Of a stretch of 53,358 nucleotides of DNA, positions 1 through 6,804 are shown in pieces. The notes under the pieces are model-generated. The model ran no database searches. It was not told the DNA's origin and was given only the letters and a program-made list of their open reading frames with translations. The stretch covers positions 1 through 53,358 of the forward strand of contig NZ_MQVR01000009.1 of assembly GCF_001907295.1 (NCBI RefSeq), read 5' to 3'. The DNA comes from Bowdeniella nasicola (GTDB lineage: Bacteria; Actinomycetota; Actinomycetes; Actinomycetales; Actinomycetaceae). The translations under genes and the position numbers were made by a program. Position 1 is the first letter of the stretch. Each line of letters starts with the position of its first letter.

Positions 1-60
1 AAACAAGCACTCGCCCAACTCGCAGCCGCCTACCCAGACCGTATCAACCCCTACTTGTAA
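1..60 (+). CDS. Transposase, C-terminal fragment
   Basis: The frame beginning at base 1 reads 19 codons to a TAA at 58-60 and ends AAAYPDRINPYL. Only the extreme C-terminus is in the window, so the catalytic residues cannot be seen. The tail is compatible with IS256-type transposases, and the assignment rests partly on the adjoining terminal repeat. An IS3-type transposase tail is the main alternative. Confidence 0.5.
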   Translation, partial: KQALAQLAAAYPDRINPYL

Positions 61-92
61 CCAATCAACTTACACAAAAAACTTGACAGGCC
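1..92 (+). mobile_element. Right end of an insertion sequence, probably IS256 family (partial)
   Basis: The window opens inside a mobile element. A transposase reading frame ends at base 60 and is followed by about 30 bases of terminal sequence. Read on the opposite strand, that terminus contains TGTCA, then AGTTTTTTGTGT, which resembles the IS end at the right edge of the window (TGTCA, GGA, AGTTTGTGTGT). The boundary near 92 is where a broken flavoprotein gene becomes readable. The two termini are related but not identical, so they probably belong to different elements of one family. The target-site duplication cannot be checked because the left end lies outside the window. Confidence 0.6.
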
Positions 93-401
93 CGGCCGAA
101 GCGGTCGCTGCGGGCGTGGGACGATCGCACGCTGATCTACAACGAGAACACCGCCGGGCGGCACCTGGCGAACATTCGAGCTGGCTCGCCCGCCGCAGTC
201 GCGGTAATCGACCGGGAAACCCTCGACGGCTACCGGTTCGTGGGAACACCCCAGGTGCATGACGCAGGCGAGGTGTTCGACGCGGCAGTCGCCTTCGCCG
301 CCGAGCGCGGCATGCAAACCCCGACCGCAGCCGTCCTCATCCACCTCCAAGAGGTCCACGCGCTCGCCCCGGGCGGCACTGCCGGAACGAGGATCGCATG
401 A
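93..401 (+). pseudogene. PNPOx-like flavin-binding protein, 5' end lost at IS junction
   Basis: The frame is open from the IS boundary to a TGA at 399-401, about 102 codons, with no start codon before the homologous part. It reads WDDRTLIYNENTAGRH, then a VAVIDRETLDGYRFVGTPQV segment and HLQEVHALAPGG near the end. This is the pattern of the split-barrel pyridoxamine-phosphate-oxidase-like flavoproteins of actinobacteria, in which the strand after the nucleotide site carries the VxGxxxV-type motif. Full-length members run about 130-150 residues, so the first third is missing, consistent with IS-mediated deletion. The last bases overlap the next ATG as ATGA, which suggests it was once translationally coupled to a downstream gene. 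The substrate is unknown. Confidence 0.55.
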
Positions 402-690
402 GTGCCGCAACCGACACCGTCTTGGACGATGCCGGGGTGAGCAACGATCACCACCCGGAACGGGTGCAGGTCGTCTCCACCGACGACGATGGCCGCAGCT
501 GGCAAGGTCGCCCCGGTCAGTACCATCCCCGACCCTGCCGAGCTCAATCTCGACGAACTCGACCTCCCGTAGGACGACCCCGACCGACTCTGAGCATCGA
601 CACGGCCCGGTGGCAGCAGGAGATGGCACACCGTGACAAGCATCTCGCGCAGTTCCCCGGCCTGCCCGGTGCGATCCGTGCCGTCCACGA
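398..690 (+). other. Mosaic stretch with gene debris, no recognisable product
   Basis: An ATG at 398 overlaps the stop of the truncated flavoprotein and opens a frame to 724, but the later part looks like unrelated fragments joined together. A second short frame from 489 reads DPAELNLDELDLP before a TAG at 570-572. A third piece around 623-690 reads MAHRDKHLAQFPGLPGAI before running out of frame into the metal-binding protein. None of these matches a family I know. I read the stretch as remains of one or two genes left after deletions. Confidence 0.3.
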
Positions 691-1491
691 CCGGTCGCGA
701 ACATCGCCCACGACGCGGAAGTGACCACGATGGTCGGCCCCGGCGGCGACCCGCACACCTGCCAGCCCTCCACCAAGGACATCGAGACGATCCAGAACGC
801 CGACGTGGTGCTGTGGAACGGCCTCCACCTGGAGGCGCAGATGATCGATCAGCTCGAAAGCCTCGGCGACAAGCAGCTTGCCTTGGGCGACGCGCTCCCC
901 GAGGATCTGCTGCTGTCCTGGCCGGAGACCGATGACGAGGGCAACCCGCTGCACGACCCGCACGTGTGGAACAGTCCCGAGGCGTGGTCGCTCGTGGTCG
1001 GCTACGTCGCCGACAAGCTGGGCGAGATCGACCCCGGGAACGCCGAGGAGTACTAGGCGAACGCCGACGCGTATCTCGGGGAGATCGAGGCGGCCGCCGC
1101 CGAGGCCGAGGAACTGCTGGCCAGCGTCCCGGCCCCGCGCATCCTGATCACCGGACACGACGCGTTCAACTACTTCGGCGACACCTATGATCTGGACGTC
1201 TACGCCACCGCCTTCGTCTCCACCGAGGCGGCCCTCAGCGCCGAAGAGTTTTCGGAGCTCGCGAAGCTGATTGCGGACAATCAGGTGCCGGTGATCTTCC
1301 AGGACAACCAGGCCAACCCGCAGGCGATCACCAGCCTGCGCGAAGCCATCCGCGCGCTCGGCTGGGAGGTCGAGATCTCCGACCAAGAGCTCTACGCCGA
1401 CTCCCTCGGCGCAGATGCCGGCGTGGATACCTACCTCGGCGTGTTCACCCACAACGCGAAGGCCGTCGCCGACGCCCTCGGAACGGAGTAG
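691..1491 (+). pseudogene. Mn/Zn ABC transporter substrate-binding protein (TroA/MntA type), broken
   Basis: This is the remains of a periplasmic-binding-type lipoprotein that delivers Mn or Zn to an ABC importer. The recognisable frame begins PVANIAHDAEVTTMVGPGG and holds the cluster-9 binding-protein landmarks: His in GGDPHT, VVLWNGLHLEAQM, His in DPHVWNSP, GHDAFNYFG, and Asp in YADSLGADAG, which supply the metal ligands in TroA/PsaA relatives. The N-terminal 45-60 residues, including the signal peptide and lipobox, are missing. A TAG at 1054-1056 interrupts the frame; homology continues in the same frame on both sides, so it is a point nonsense change. The ATPase gene starts two bases after its stop, in operon order. 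It is almost certainly non-functional as assembled, unless the stop is an assembly error. Confidence 0.85.
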
Positions 1492-1493
1492 GC

Positions 1494-2283
1494 ATGACCG
1501 CGCCCGTAACCGACCGCGCCACCGTGATCGACCCGAACGCCGCGCTCGCGTGCGCCACCGAGAACCTCTCGGTGGCGTACCGGGCAGAGCCCGTGCTGCG
1601 CGGGGTGAACTTCCGGGTGCCGAAAGGCGTCGTGATGGGGATCGTCGGCCCGAACGGGGCCGGCAAGTCCACCCTCATCAAAGCGATGCTCGGCCTCGTG
1701 AAACCCCTCACCGGAACGAGCACCTTCTTCGGACAGTCCCTCGCCAAGGAGCGCAAGCGAGTGGGGTACATGCCGCAGTCCACCAGCGTGGACTGGGACT
1801 TCCCGACCACGGTTCTGGACGTGGTCACGATGGGCACCTACGGCGCACTCGGCTGGGTACGCCGGCCCGGGAAGACCGAGCGCGCCCGCGCCCCTCGCGG
1901 CGCTGGAGCAGACTGGCATCCCCGATCTCGCCGACCGGCAGATCGGGGAGCTCTCCGGTGGGCAGCGGAAGCGGGTGTTCCTTGCCCGCACCCTCGTGCA
2001 AGCGCCCGAGCTGTACTTCATGGATGAGCCGTTCCAGGGTATCGACGCGAAGAGCCAGCAGGCGATCGTCACCGTTCTGCACGCTCTCCGTCAGCATGGC
2101 AAGACCGTCGTCATCGTGCACCACGACCTTGCGACCGTGCGGGACTACTGCGACCACGTCACGCTGCTGAACCGCCGCATCGTCGCCTCCGGCCCCGCGG
2201 AGGAGTCGTTCACGAAGGACAATATCCGCACCGCGTACGAGGTCACCGCGGACGACGACGCGTTCCTCGAGTTCGCGTCATGA
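1494..2283 (+). pseudogene. Mn/Zn ABC transporter ATP-binding protein, frameshifted
   Basis: This would be the nucleotide-binding subunit of the metal importer. The first part, in frame from ATG 1494, holds Walker A GPNGAGKST, the Q-loop in YMPQST, and the helical domain to GKTERARA. The second part, one frame over, carries the signature LSGGQRKR, Walker B LYFMDEP and the switch His in IVHHD, ending at 2283. The frames fit together if one C is removed from the CCCC run at 1891-1894, restoring ARALAALEQTG. Total length would be about 262 residues, normal for the family. The stop overlaps the start of the first permease. Either the gene is dead or the homopolymer was miscalled. Confidence 0.85.
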
Positions 2284-3215
2284 GCCTGATCGAGTTTTTC
2301 GGCAACCACACCTATCGGATGGTGTTCTTCGGCGCCATGACCATCGGGCTGGTCGCCGGCGCGCTGGGGAGTTTCGCGTATCTGCGCAAGCAGTCCCTCA
2401 TCAGCGACGTCATCTCCCACGCTGCCCTACCTGGCACGTTGCTGGCGTTCCTCACCGCCGCCGTCGTGCTCGGCACCGATGGACGCAACATGATCGGGCT
2501 CATCATCGGCGCGGTCGTCGTCGGCACGATCGCGGTGCTGTTTGCCAACGGCGTCACCCGTACCTCGAAGATCCGCATCGACACGGCGATGGCCGTCTCA
2601 CTCGCGATTTTCTTCGGCGCTGGGATGCTGCTCATGCGGATCATCGCCAACGGTGCGTTCCCCGGCAAGGGCGGCATCCAGGACTACCTGTTCGGCAACG
2701 CCTCCGTGATCACGATCGCCGACCTGACCACAAGCATCACCGTTGGCGCTCTCGCGCTAGTGCTGATGCTGGTGTTCTGGAAGGAGTTCGCGCTGCGCAC
2801 CTTCGACCCTGACCACTCCACCGTGCTCGGGTTCCGGGCGCGCACCATCGACACGCTCATGTTCACCGCGATCGTGATCGCCACCGTGATCGGCGTGAAG
2901 GCCGTGGGTCTGGTCCTCATGGTCACGTTCGTCGTCACCCCGCCCGCGGCCGCCCGCCAGTGGACGCGCACGCTTCCCGGCATGGTGGCCCTCTCGGCGG
3001 TGTTCGGAGCGGCGGGTAGCGGTACCGGCGCCTACCTGTCGATCGTGCTCGGCAAGGTGCCCACCGGACCGCTGATCGTGCTTACCCTGTTCGCGATCTT
3101 CCTGGTCTCGCTGCTGGCCTCGCCCAGGCGCAGCGTCATCACCCGCATCGTCACTCGCAGCCGTGCCCGGGCCGCACTGAAACGCGAGCTCATCCTGGAA
3201 GGAGCGGCCAGATGA
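2280..3215 (+). CDS. Mn/Zn ABC transporter permease 1 (ABC-3 family)
   Basis: This 311-residue integral membrane protein forms part of the metal channel. It starts MSLIEFFGNHTYRMVFFG and keeps the family pattern of 8-9 hydrophobic helices, the early FAYLRKQSLISDVISHA segment that contacts the ATPase, and the late GVKAVGLVLMVTFVVTPPAAA motif typical of ZnuB/TroC/MntB permeases. Its ATG overlaps the ATPase stop by four bases, and its own stop overlaps the second permease in the same way, so the genes form one transcription unit. The frame is intact and normal in length although the ATPase and binding protein beside it are broken. The metal could be Mn, Zn or Fe; the linked DtxR-type regulator favours Mn or Fe. 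Confidence 0.9.
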   Translation: MSLIEFFGNHTYRMVFFGAMTIGLVAGALGSFAYLRKQSLISDVISHAALPGTLLAFLTAAVVLGTDGRNMIGLIIGAVVVGTIAVLFANGVTRTSKIRIDTAMAVSLAIFFGAGMLLMRIIANGAFPGKGGIQDYLFGNASVITIADLTTSITVGALALVLMLVFWKEFALRTFDPDHSTVLGFRARTIDTLMFTAIVIATVIGVKAVGLVLMVTFVVTPPAAARQWTRTLPGMVALSAVFGAAGSGTGAYLSIVLGKVPTGPLIVLTLFAIFLVSLLASPRRSVITRIVTRSRARAALKRELILEGAAR

Positions 3216-4099
3216 GCTTCGTGCTCGGCACTACCCTCCTCGCCGTCGTCACCGCCCTGGCCTGCGCCCTGCCGGGCACCTTCGTCGTGCTGCGGAAGAA
3301 CTCGATGCTCGTCGACGCGATCAGCCACGCTGTGCTCCCCGGCATCGTCGTCGGCTACTTCTTCACCCACAACCTCGACTCGCCTCTGCTGATCATCGGC
3401 GCCGCCCTCGCCGGCCTTGTCGTCGTGCTCGGCAGCGAATGGCTCACCCGCACCGGCCTGCTCACCGGCGACGCCCCCCAAGGGCTGATCTTCCCCGCAC
3501 TGTTCAGCGCCGGGGTGATCCTGGTGACCCTGAACTTCGCCAACGTCCACCTCGACACCCACGCCGTCCTCGTCGGCGGCCTCAACCTCGCCGCCTGGGA
3601 TCAACTCGTCATCGGCGGCACCTCCTGGGGGCCGTCCTACCTGTATGTGATGCTCGCCGTGCTCGCCCTGAACGTCGTCTTCCTCGGCCTGTTCTACTCC
3701 AAGCTCAAGGTCACCACCTTCGACGCCCAGTTCGCCACCAGCCTTGGCATCCGCACCGGCCTGGTGAACACCGCGTTCATGTTCCTCGTCTCGGTCACCG
3801 TCACTGCCGCGTTCAACGCCGCCGGCGCGATCCTCGTCATCGCGCTGATGATCGTGCCGCCCGCCACCGCGTACCTGCTCAGCAGGTCTCTGCCGGTCAT
3901 GATCGCCCTCACCGCGATTATCGCCGTTGCCGGCGCACTGGCAGGGTTCTGGATCGCGTATGTGCTCAACGCTGCGACCAGCGCGGGCATGGCCGTGTTC
4001 TACGGGCTCGTATTTGTAACCGTGCTCGCCGCCACCCGGCTGACACAACGTGCACGGCAACGAGAGAAGCGACGCACCCCGGCGGTGGCGCCCGCCTGA
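3212..4099 (+). CDS. Mn/Zn ABC transporter permease 2 (ABC-3 family)
   Basis: This second channel subunit has 295 residues. It starts MSFVLGTTLLAVVTAL and has the same fold as the upstream permease: PGTFVVLRKNSMLVDAISHA near the N-terminus and FNAAGAILVIALMIVPPATA in the C-terminal half. Two different permeases with one ATPase and one binding protein is the TroABCD / MntABCD arrangement, and the following regulator completes the comparison with TroR or MntR. It overlaps the previous gene by four bases, and 26 bases separate it from the regulator. The reading frame is intact. Confidence 0.9.
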   Translation: MSFVLGTTLLAVVTALACALPGTFVVLRKNSMLVDAISHAVLPGIVVGYFFTHNLDSPLLIIGAALAGLVVVLGSEWLTRTGLLTGDAPQGLIFPALFSAGVILVTLNFANVHLDTHAVLVGGLNLAAWDQLVIGGTSWGPSYLYVMLAVLALNVVFLGLFYSKLKVTTFDAQFATSLGIRTGLVNTAFMFLVSVTVTAAFNAAGAILVIALMIVPPATAYLLSRSLPVMIALTAIIAVAGALAGFWIAYVLNAATSAGMAVFYGLVFVTVLAATRLTQRARQREKRRTPAVAPA

Positions 4100-4125
4100 C
4101 CGGGGCCCGGGCGGGAGGGAAGCGC

Positions 4126-4801
4126 ATGCGCGAGACGACGGCGACGCAGTACCTCAAGACGATCTGGTGCCTCGAAGAACGCGGATTTACCCGCGTGGGC
4201 GTCACGACTCTCACGGAACGCCTCCGCAAGTCACCAGCGACCGTCTCGCAAGCCGTCCAATCCCTTGTCGCGACAGGCCCTGATCACCCACGAACGCTAC
4301 GGTCCCATAGCCCTCACCCCTCCTGGACGCAGGGGCGCGGTCGCCGCGATCCGTCAGGAGCGCATCGCCCGCGCGTTCCTCCACCAGGTGCTCTCCTGGC
4401 CGTGGCCGAACGTCGGCGAGGAAGCCGCAACGCTCAGCCCCGCTCTCAACGACGAGCTCGCCGAACGGATGCACCGCACCGCAGGAGCATCGGGCGCAGA
4501 CCCGTATGGGCACCCCATCCCCGACCAGCAGGGAAACATCGCACGGATCAGTGACCGTCCACTCAGCAGCTTCGCTGCGCCCATAAACGTCAGGGTCACT
4601 CGCGTCGATGACCACGACACGCGCATCCTCGAACGGCTCCATACGCTCGGGCTCATCCCTCACGCAGCGGTTCAGATCAGCAGCCTCGACAAAGCCACCG
4701 GCGTCATCACCCTGACCACACTGTGCGGTCCCACGAGCATCGGACTGGGCAGCGCCGAACACATCGCCGCGATCGCCGCACCCTCGACGCGTACGCCCTG
4801 A
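4126..4801 (+). pseudogene. DtxR/MntR-family metalloregulator, frameshifted
   Basis: It would repress the metal transporter when loaded with Mn or Fe. From ATG 4126, behind a GGAGGGAAG ribosome site, the first frame gives the winged-helix part (TATQYLKTIW, then SPATVSQAVQSLV). Around base 4270 homology jumps to another frame (RQALITHERYGPIALTPPGR), which continues through the dimerisation and metal region (GEEAATLSPALNDELAERM, then DPYGHPIPD) and an SH3-like C-terminal domain to 4801. Removing one base restores about 224 codons, the usual length. It is linked to the transporter and converges with a second DtxR-type gene three bases away. It is the third broken frame in this cluster. Confidence 0.8.
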
Positions 4802-4804
4802 CGG

Positions 4805-5482
4805 CTACGAGACCGGCGTCACCCACACCGCATCTGTCGCCGACCGACCCAACGACAACGGTGCCTCACCCTCCTCGGTCACCACCTCGATGGTGTCCGA
4901 ATAGGGGGCGGCCGGTCGCGTCTCCAGCACAGTCCCGTACCCGACACCATGATCCGCGAAGAACTGCAGCAACTGCGAGTCCTCGTCCGAGATCCGCTCG
5001 ACACGAACCCGCCGCCCTGCCTCCAGCCCCGTCAACAACACCGCATCAGGCCTGGAGACCGTGCCGTCCGCGCCGGGGATCGGATCCCCATGCGGGTCGC
5101 GGTCAGGATGCCCGAGATGCTCATCGATTCGGTCGATCATGAAGTCCGACACCGCGTGCTCCAGCGTCTCCGCCTCATCGTGCACCTGATCCCATCGGTA
5201 CCCAAGCACCTCCACCAGAAACGCCTCGATCAGCCGGTGCCGACGCACCATCGCGACCGCGTGCGCCCGCCCAGTCTCGGTCAACGTCACTGCGCCATAC
5301 GGGGTGTGCTCCAACAAGCCCTGATCGGTCAGCTTCCTGACCGCGTCCGACGCCGTCGACAGCTTCACCCCCGTCCTCGCAGCTACTGTCGACGCTGTCA
5401 CTGGCTCATCAGACCACTCCCCAAGGCTCCACACCGCCTTGAGGTAGTTTTGACTACTCGCTGAAAGAGCTGAAACCGTCAC
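4805..5482 (-). CDS. DtxR/MntR/IdeR-family metal-dependent transcriptional repressor
   Basis: This intact 225-residue regulator has three parts: an N-terminal winged helix (residues about 5-70, SQNYLKAVWSLGEW and STASDAVRKLTDQGLL), a dimerisation and metal-binding domain (HRLIEAFLVEVLGYRWDQVH, EAETLEHAVSDFMIDRID, HPDRDPHGDPIPG), and a C-terminal FeoA/SH3-like domain (residues about 145-225). Such proteins bind Fe(II) or Mn(II) and repress metal-uptake genes. The GTG start sits six bases after a TACTCT hexamer, so the mRNA is probably leaderless. It is convergent with the broken regulator of the transporter cluster and may still control the remaining permeases or genes elsewhere. Whether it senses Fe or Mn cannot be decided from sequence alone. 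Confidence 0.9.
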   Translation of the reverse strand: MTVSALSASSQNYLKAVWSLGEWSDEPVTASTVAARTGVKLSTASDAVRKLTDQGLLEHTPYGAVTLTETGRAHAVAMVRRHRLIEAFLVEVLGYRWDQVHDEAETLEHAVSDFMIDRIDEHLGHPDRDPHGDPIPGADGTVSRPDAVLLTGLEAGRRVRVERISDEDSQLLQFFADHGVGYGTVLETRPAAPYSDTIEVVTEEGEAPLSLGRSATDAVWVTPVS

Positions 5483-5488
5483 GCGAAG

Positions 5489-5494
5489 AGAGTA
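5489..5494 (-). promoter_or_regulatory. -10 hexamer for the DtxR-type gene, leaderless start
   Basis: On the minus strand TACTCT is followed by six bases and then the GTG start at 5482, the spacing expected if transcription begins at the first base of the start codon. No convincing -35 is seen. No clear DtxR-box palindrome is visible, only a short CATC ... GATG pair just upstream. Confidence 0.45.
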
Positions 5495-5635
5495 CCAAAC
5501 ATCAAAATACGATGCGCCGAACTTTCGGTCCGCTCCGGAGATTCCTTTGGCAGCCGTGACTGGCCCGAGAGCTCATTATCTCCTCCACACGTCTGGCAAT
5601 AAGAGCGCGGGCCGCGCGCTGCGCGCGCACCTGAC

Positions 5636-5675
5636 CCCCGAGATCGCCCCTCCCGTGACGGTCTCGGGGAGGGGC
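5636..5675. repeat. Two overlapping inverted repeats, possible oriT or attenuator
   Basis: CCCCGAGA at 5636-5643 pairs with TCTCGGGG at 5662-5669. GCCCCTCCC at 5646-5654 pairs with GGGAGGGGC at 5667-5675. The right arms share bases, so the two hairpins exclude each other. The structure ends 10 bases before the relaxase start codon. No T-tract follows, so an ordinary terminator is unlikely. Function is inferred from position only. Confidence 0.55.
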
Positions 5676-5685
5676 CGTCGTGGTG

Positions 5686-5802
5686 ATGACCATCCGGGTC
5701 ATGTCGTCCGGCAAGGGCTATGAGTACCTTCTGAAATCGGTCGTCGTTGGTGACGGCGACTGGGAGACGAGTAGCCCGCTGACCCGCTGGGGGAGTAGGT
5801 GA
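5686..5802 (+). pseudogene. MobF-type conjugative relaxase, N-terminal remnant
   Basis: The frame from ATG 5686 reads MTIRVMSSGKGYEYLLKSVV then GDGD and SPLTR, and ends at a TGA after 38 codons. Actinobacterial TraA/MobF relaxases, which nick and pilot plasmid DNA during conjugation, start almost exactly this way (GKGYEYLLRSV, then GDGD and PLTRYY). Full proteins exceed 1000 residues. Homology stops after SPLTR at about base 5787, where the sequence passes straight into the 3' end of the ArsR-type gene, so a deletion or recombination joint lies there. Two GTG codons at 5680 and 5683 are alternative starts. The fragment marks this island as derived from a plasmid or integrated conjugative element. 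Confidence 0.75.
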
Positions 5803-6102
5803 TTAGATCGCGGGGAGGAACCGCGTGACCATCGCCGCGATGTTGGGTGCGGCCGAGTAATAGATCCAGTTGCCACGACGCTCACGGTTCACGAGCTTTG
5901 CCTCATGCAAAACCTTGAGGTGGTGGCTCACCGTGGGCTGTGTGAGATCAAAATGTGCGGCGACTTCGTTGACGCACGACTCTTGATTCTCCGCGGCAAG
6001 GATCACCGACAAGATACGCAGGCGCACGGGATCGCCGAGGGCCCGATGGCACGCTGCAAGGTCAGCGGCTTTGGCAGCGCTAAGGGGAAAAGTGTCTGGC
6101 AT
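5803..6102 (-). CDS. ArsR/SmtB-family transcriptional regulator
   Basis: This 99-residue winged-helix repressor keeps the family landmarks: LGDPVRLRILSVIL, the metal-loop position ESCVNEVAAHF, the recognition helix TQPTVSHHLKVLHEAKLV and the wing RRGNWIYYS. The loop has one Cys instead of the CxC of ArsR or the CVC of CadC, so the classical As(III)/Cd site is incomplete. The sensed ligand is unknown and may not be a metal. Its 3' end abuts the relaxase remnant. No resistance gene is next to it, so its partner was probably lost or lies elsewhere. Confidence 0.85.
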   Translation of the reverse strand: MPDTFPLSAAKAADLAACHRALGDPVRLRILSVILAAENQESCVNEVAAHFDLTQPTVSHHLKVLHEAKLVNRERRGNWIYYSAAPNIAAMVTRFLPAI

Positions 6103-6323
6103 TTATATAGCTTGGTAGCTTTGGAAAAACCGCACAACCGCAGAGATTTGAGTGATATGCGACAAAATACATAGATGTCTATATTGGCGAAGGTCACAGA
6201 GTTCTGGCAGGGTGATTGTGGCGGTTGACCATTGAGCTGTTCTGGCAAGCTTTTGGCTCTGGTATCAATACCGCCGCGGTCCATCCTGGGGACTCCAGAA
6301 CCTCAGGACAACATGGCCCGCGG

Positions 6324-6348
6324 CCCGACGCACCCCGAGTGCGTCGGG
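6324..6348. terminator. Perfect 10-bp stem hairpin, terminator-like
   Basis: CCCGACGCAC at 6324-6333 and GTGCGTCGGG at 6339-6348 form a perfect stem with a 5-base loop (CCCGA). The bases after it (CATCTTGC) are only weakly T-rich, so it is an imperfect intrinsic terminator in the + direction. It lies 21 bases before the -10 of the CBS gene and may insulate that gene from the island. Confidence 0.5.
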
Positions 6349-6369
6349 CATCTTGCTCGATATCCGTGT

Positions 6370-6375
6370 TAGGTT
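6370..6375 (+). promoter_or_regulatory. -10 hexamer for the CBS-domain gene, leaderless start
   Basis: TAGGTT is followed by six bases and ATG at 6382, leaving no room for a ribosome-binding site. This suggests transcription from the start codon. Confidence 0.5.
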
Positions 6376-6381
6376 CGACAC

Positions 6382-6801
6382 ATGCGAGTTGACAACATCA
6401 TCCAGAAGAAGGGCACCGAGGTCGTTACCCTGTCGTCCGAGTCTTCGATCTCCACGCTGCTCGCCACGCTGGCTAAGCATTCGATCGGCGCTGTCGTCGT
6501 CGTCGACGGCGATAAAGTCGTGGGAATCGTCTCCGAACGCGATGTCGTTCGACACCTGGCCGACACCGAAAGTGTCGAGGGCCAGATCTCATCCATCATG
6601 AGCCGCGACCTTCAGACCTGCGGACGCGACGATGACATCCGGCATCTCGCCGCGAAGATGACCGAACGGCGGATCCGTCACCTGCCGGTCATGGACGGCG
6701 ATGAGCTCGTCGCCATCGTCTCCATCGGAGACGTCGTGAAGTCCCGGCTCGATGACCTCGAGGCCGAACGCGATCACCTGCACGACTACGTGCACGGATA
6801 A
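6382..6801 (+). CDS. CBS-domain pair protein
   Basis: The protein has 139 residues and consists of little more than two CBS motifs, about residues 8-60 and 72-125, each closing with the family pattern (VGIVSERDVV and VAIVSIGDVV). Stand-alone CBS pairs bind adenine nucleotides in the cleft between the repeats and act as energy or redox sensors. The closest-looking group is the small CBS proteins such as the mycobacterial hypoxia-induced Hrp1 type. A short charged C-terminal helix (DDLEAERDHLHDY) follows. It is convergent with the 64-residue gene, three bases away. The ligand and partner are unknown. Confidence 0.85.
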   Translation: MRVDNIIQKKGTEVVTLSSESSISTLLATLAKHSIGAVVVVDGDKVVGIVSERDVVRHLADTESVEGQISSIMSRDLQTCGRDDDIRHLAAKMTERRIRHLPVMDGDELVAIVSIGDVVKSRLDDLEAERDHLHDYVHG

Positions 6802-6804
6802 GTC

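Larger units (their letters stand above)
5483..5685. other. Intergenic stretch upstream of the relaxase remnant
   Basis: About 200 bases without a gene. It holds the promoter of the leftward DtxR-type gene, a GCGCGC-rich run at about 5605-5628, and the overlapping inverted repeats described separately. In mobilizable elements the transfer origin commonly lies just upstream of a MobF relaxase gene, so this is where such a site would be. Confidence 0.5.
6103..6381. other. Gene-free junction between island and core genome
   Basis: About 280 bases with no convincing gene. The left part (6103-6200) is more AT-rich than the surroundings and must contain the ArsR-type gene's promoter. It holds ATAGATGTCTAT at 6171-6182 and GGTATCAATACC at 6261-6272, both perfect 5-base-arm palindromes, and a direct repeat GTTCTGGCA at 6201-6209 and 6239-6247. 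A perfect hairpin (6324-6348) and the promoter of the CBS gene close the stretch. A 93-codon frame on the minus strand here has no family resemblance. Confidence 0.5.

Noticed and set aside
3032-4060. 342-codon minus-strand frame over the second permease
   Set aside because: It is a Gly/Glu/Asp-rich shadow; the permease on the + strand has hydrophobic helices and family motifs.
5646-5675. Inverted repeat taken as an intrinsic terminator of the DtxR-type gene
   Set aside because: That gene is transcribed away from the hairpin, and no T-tract follows on either strand.
6003-6284. 93-codon minus-strand frame upstream of the ArsR-type gene
   Set aside because: It overlaps the ArsR-type coding region in another frame, has no ribosome site and shows no family resemblance.
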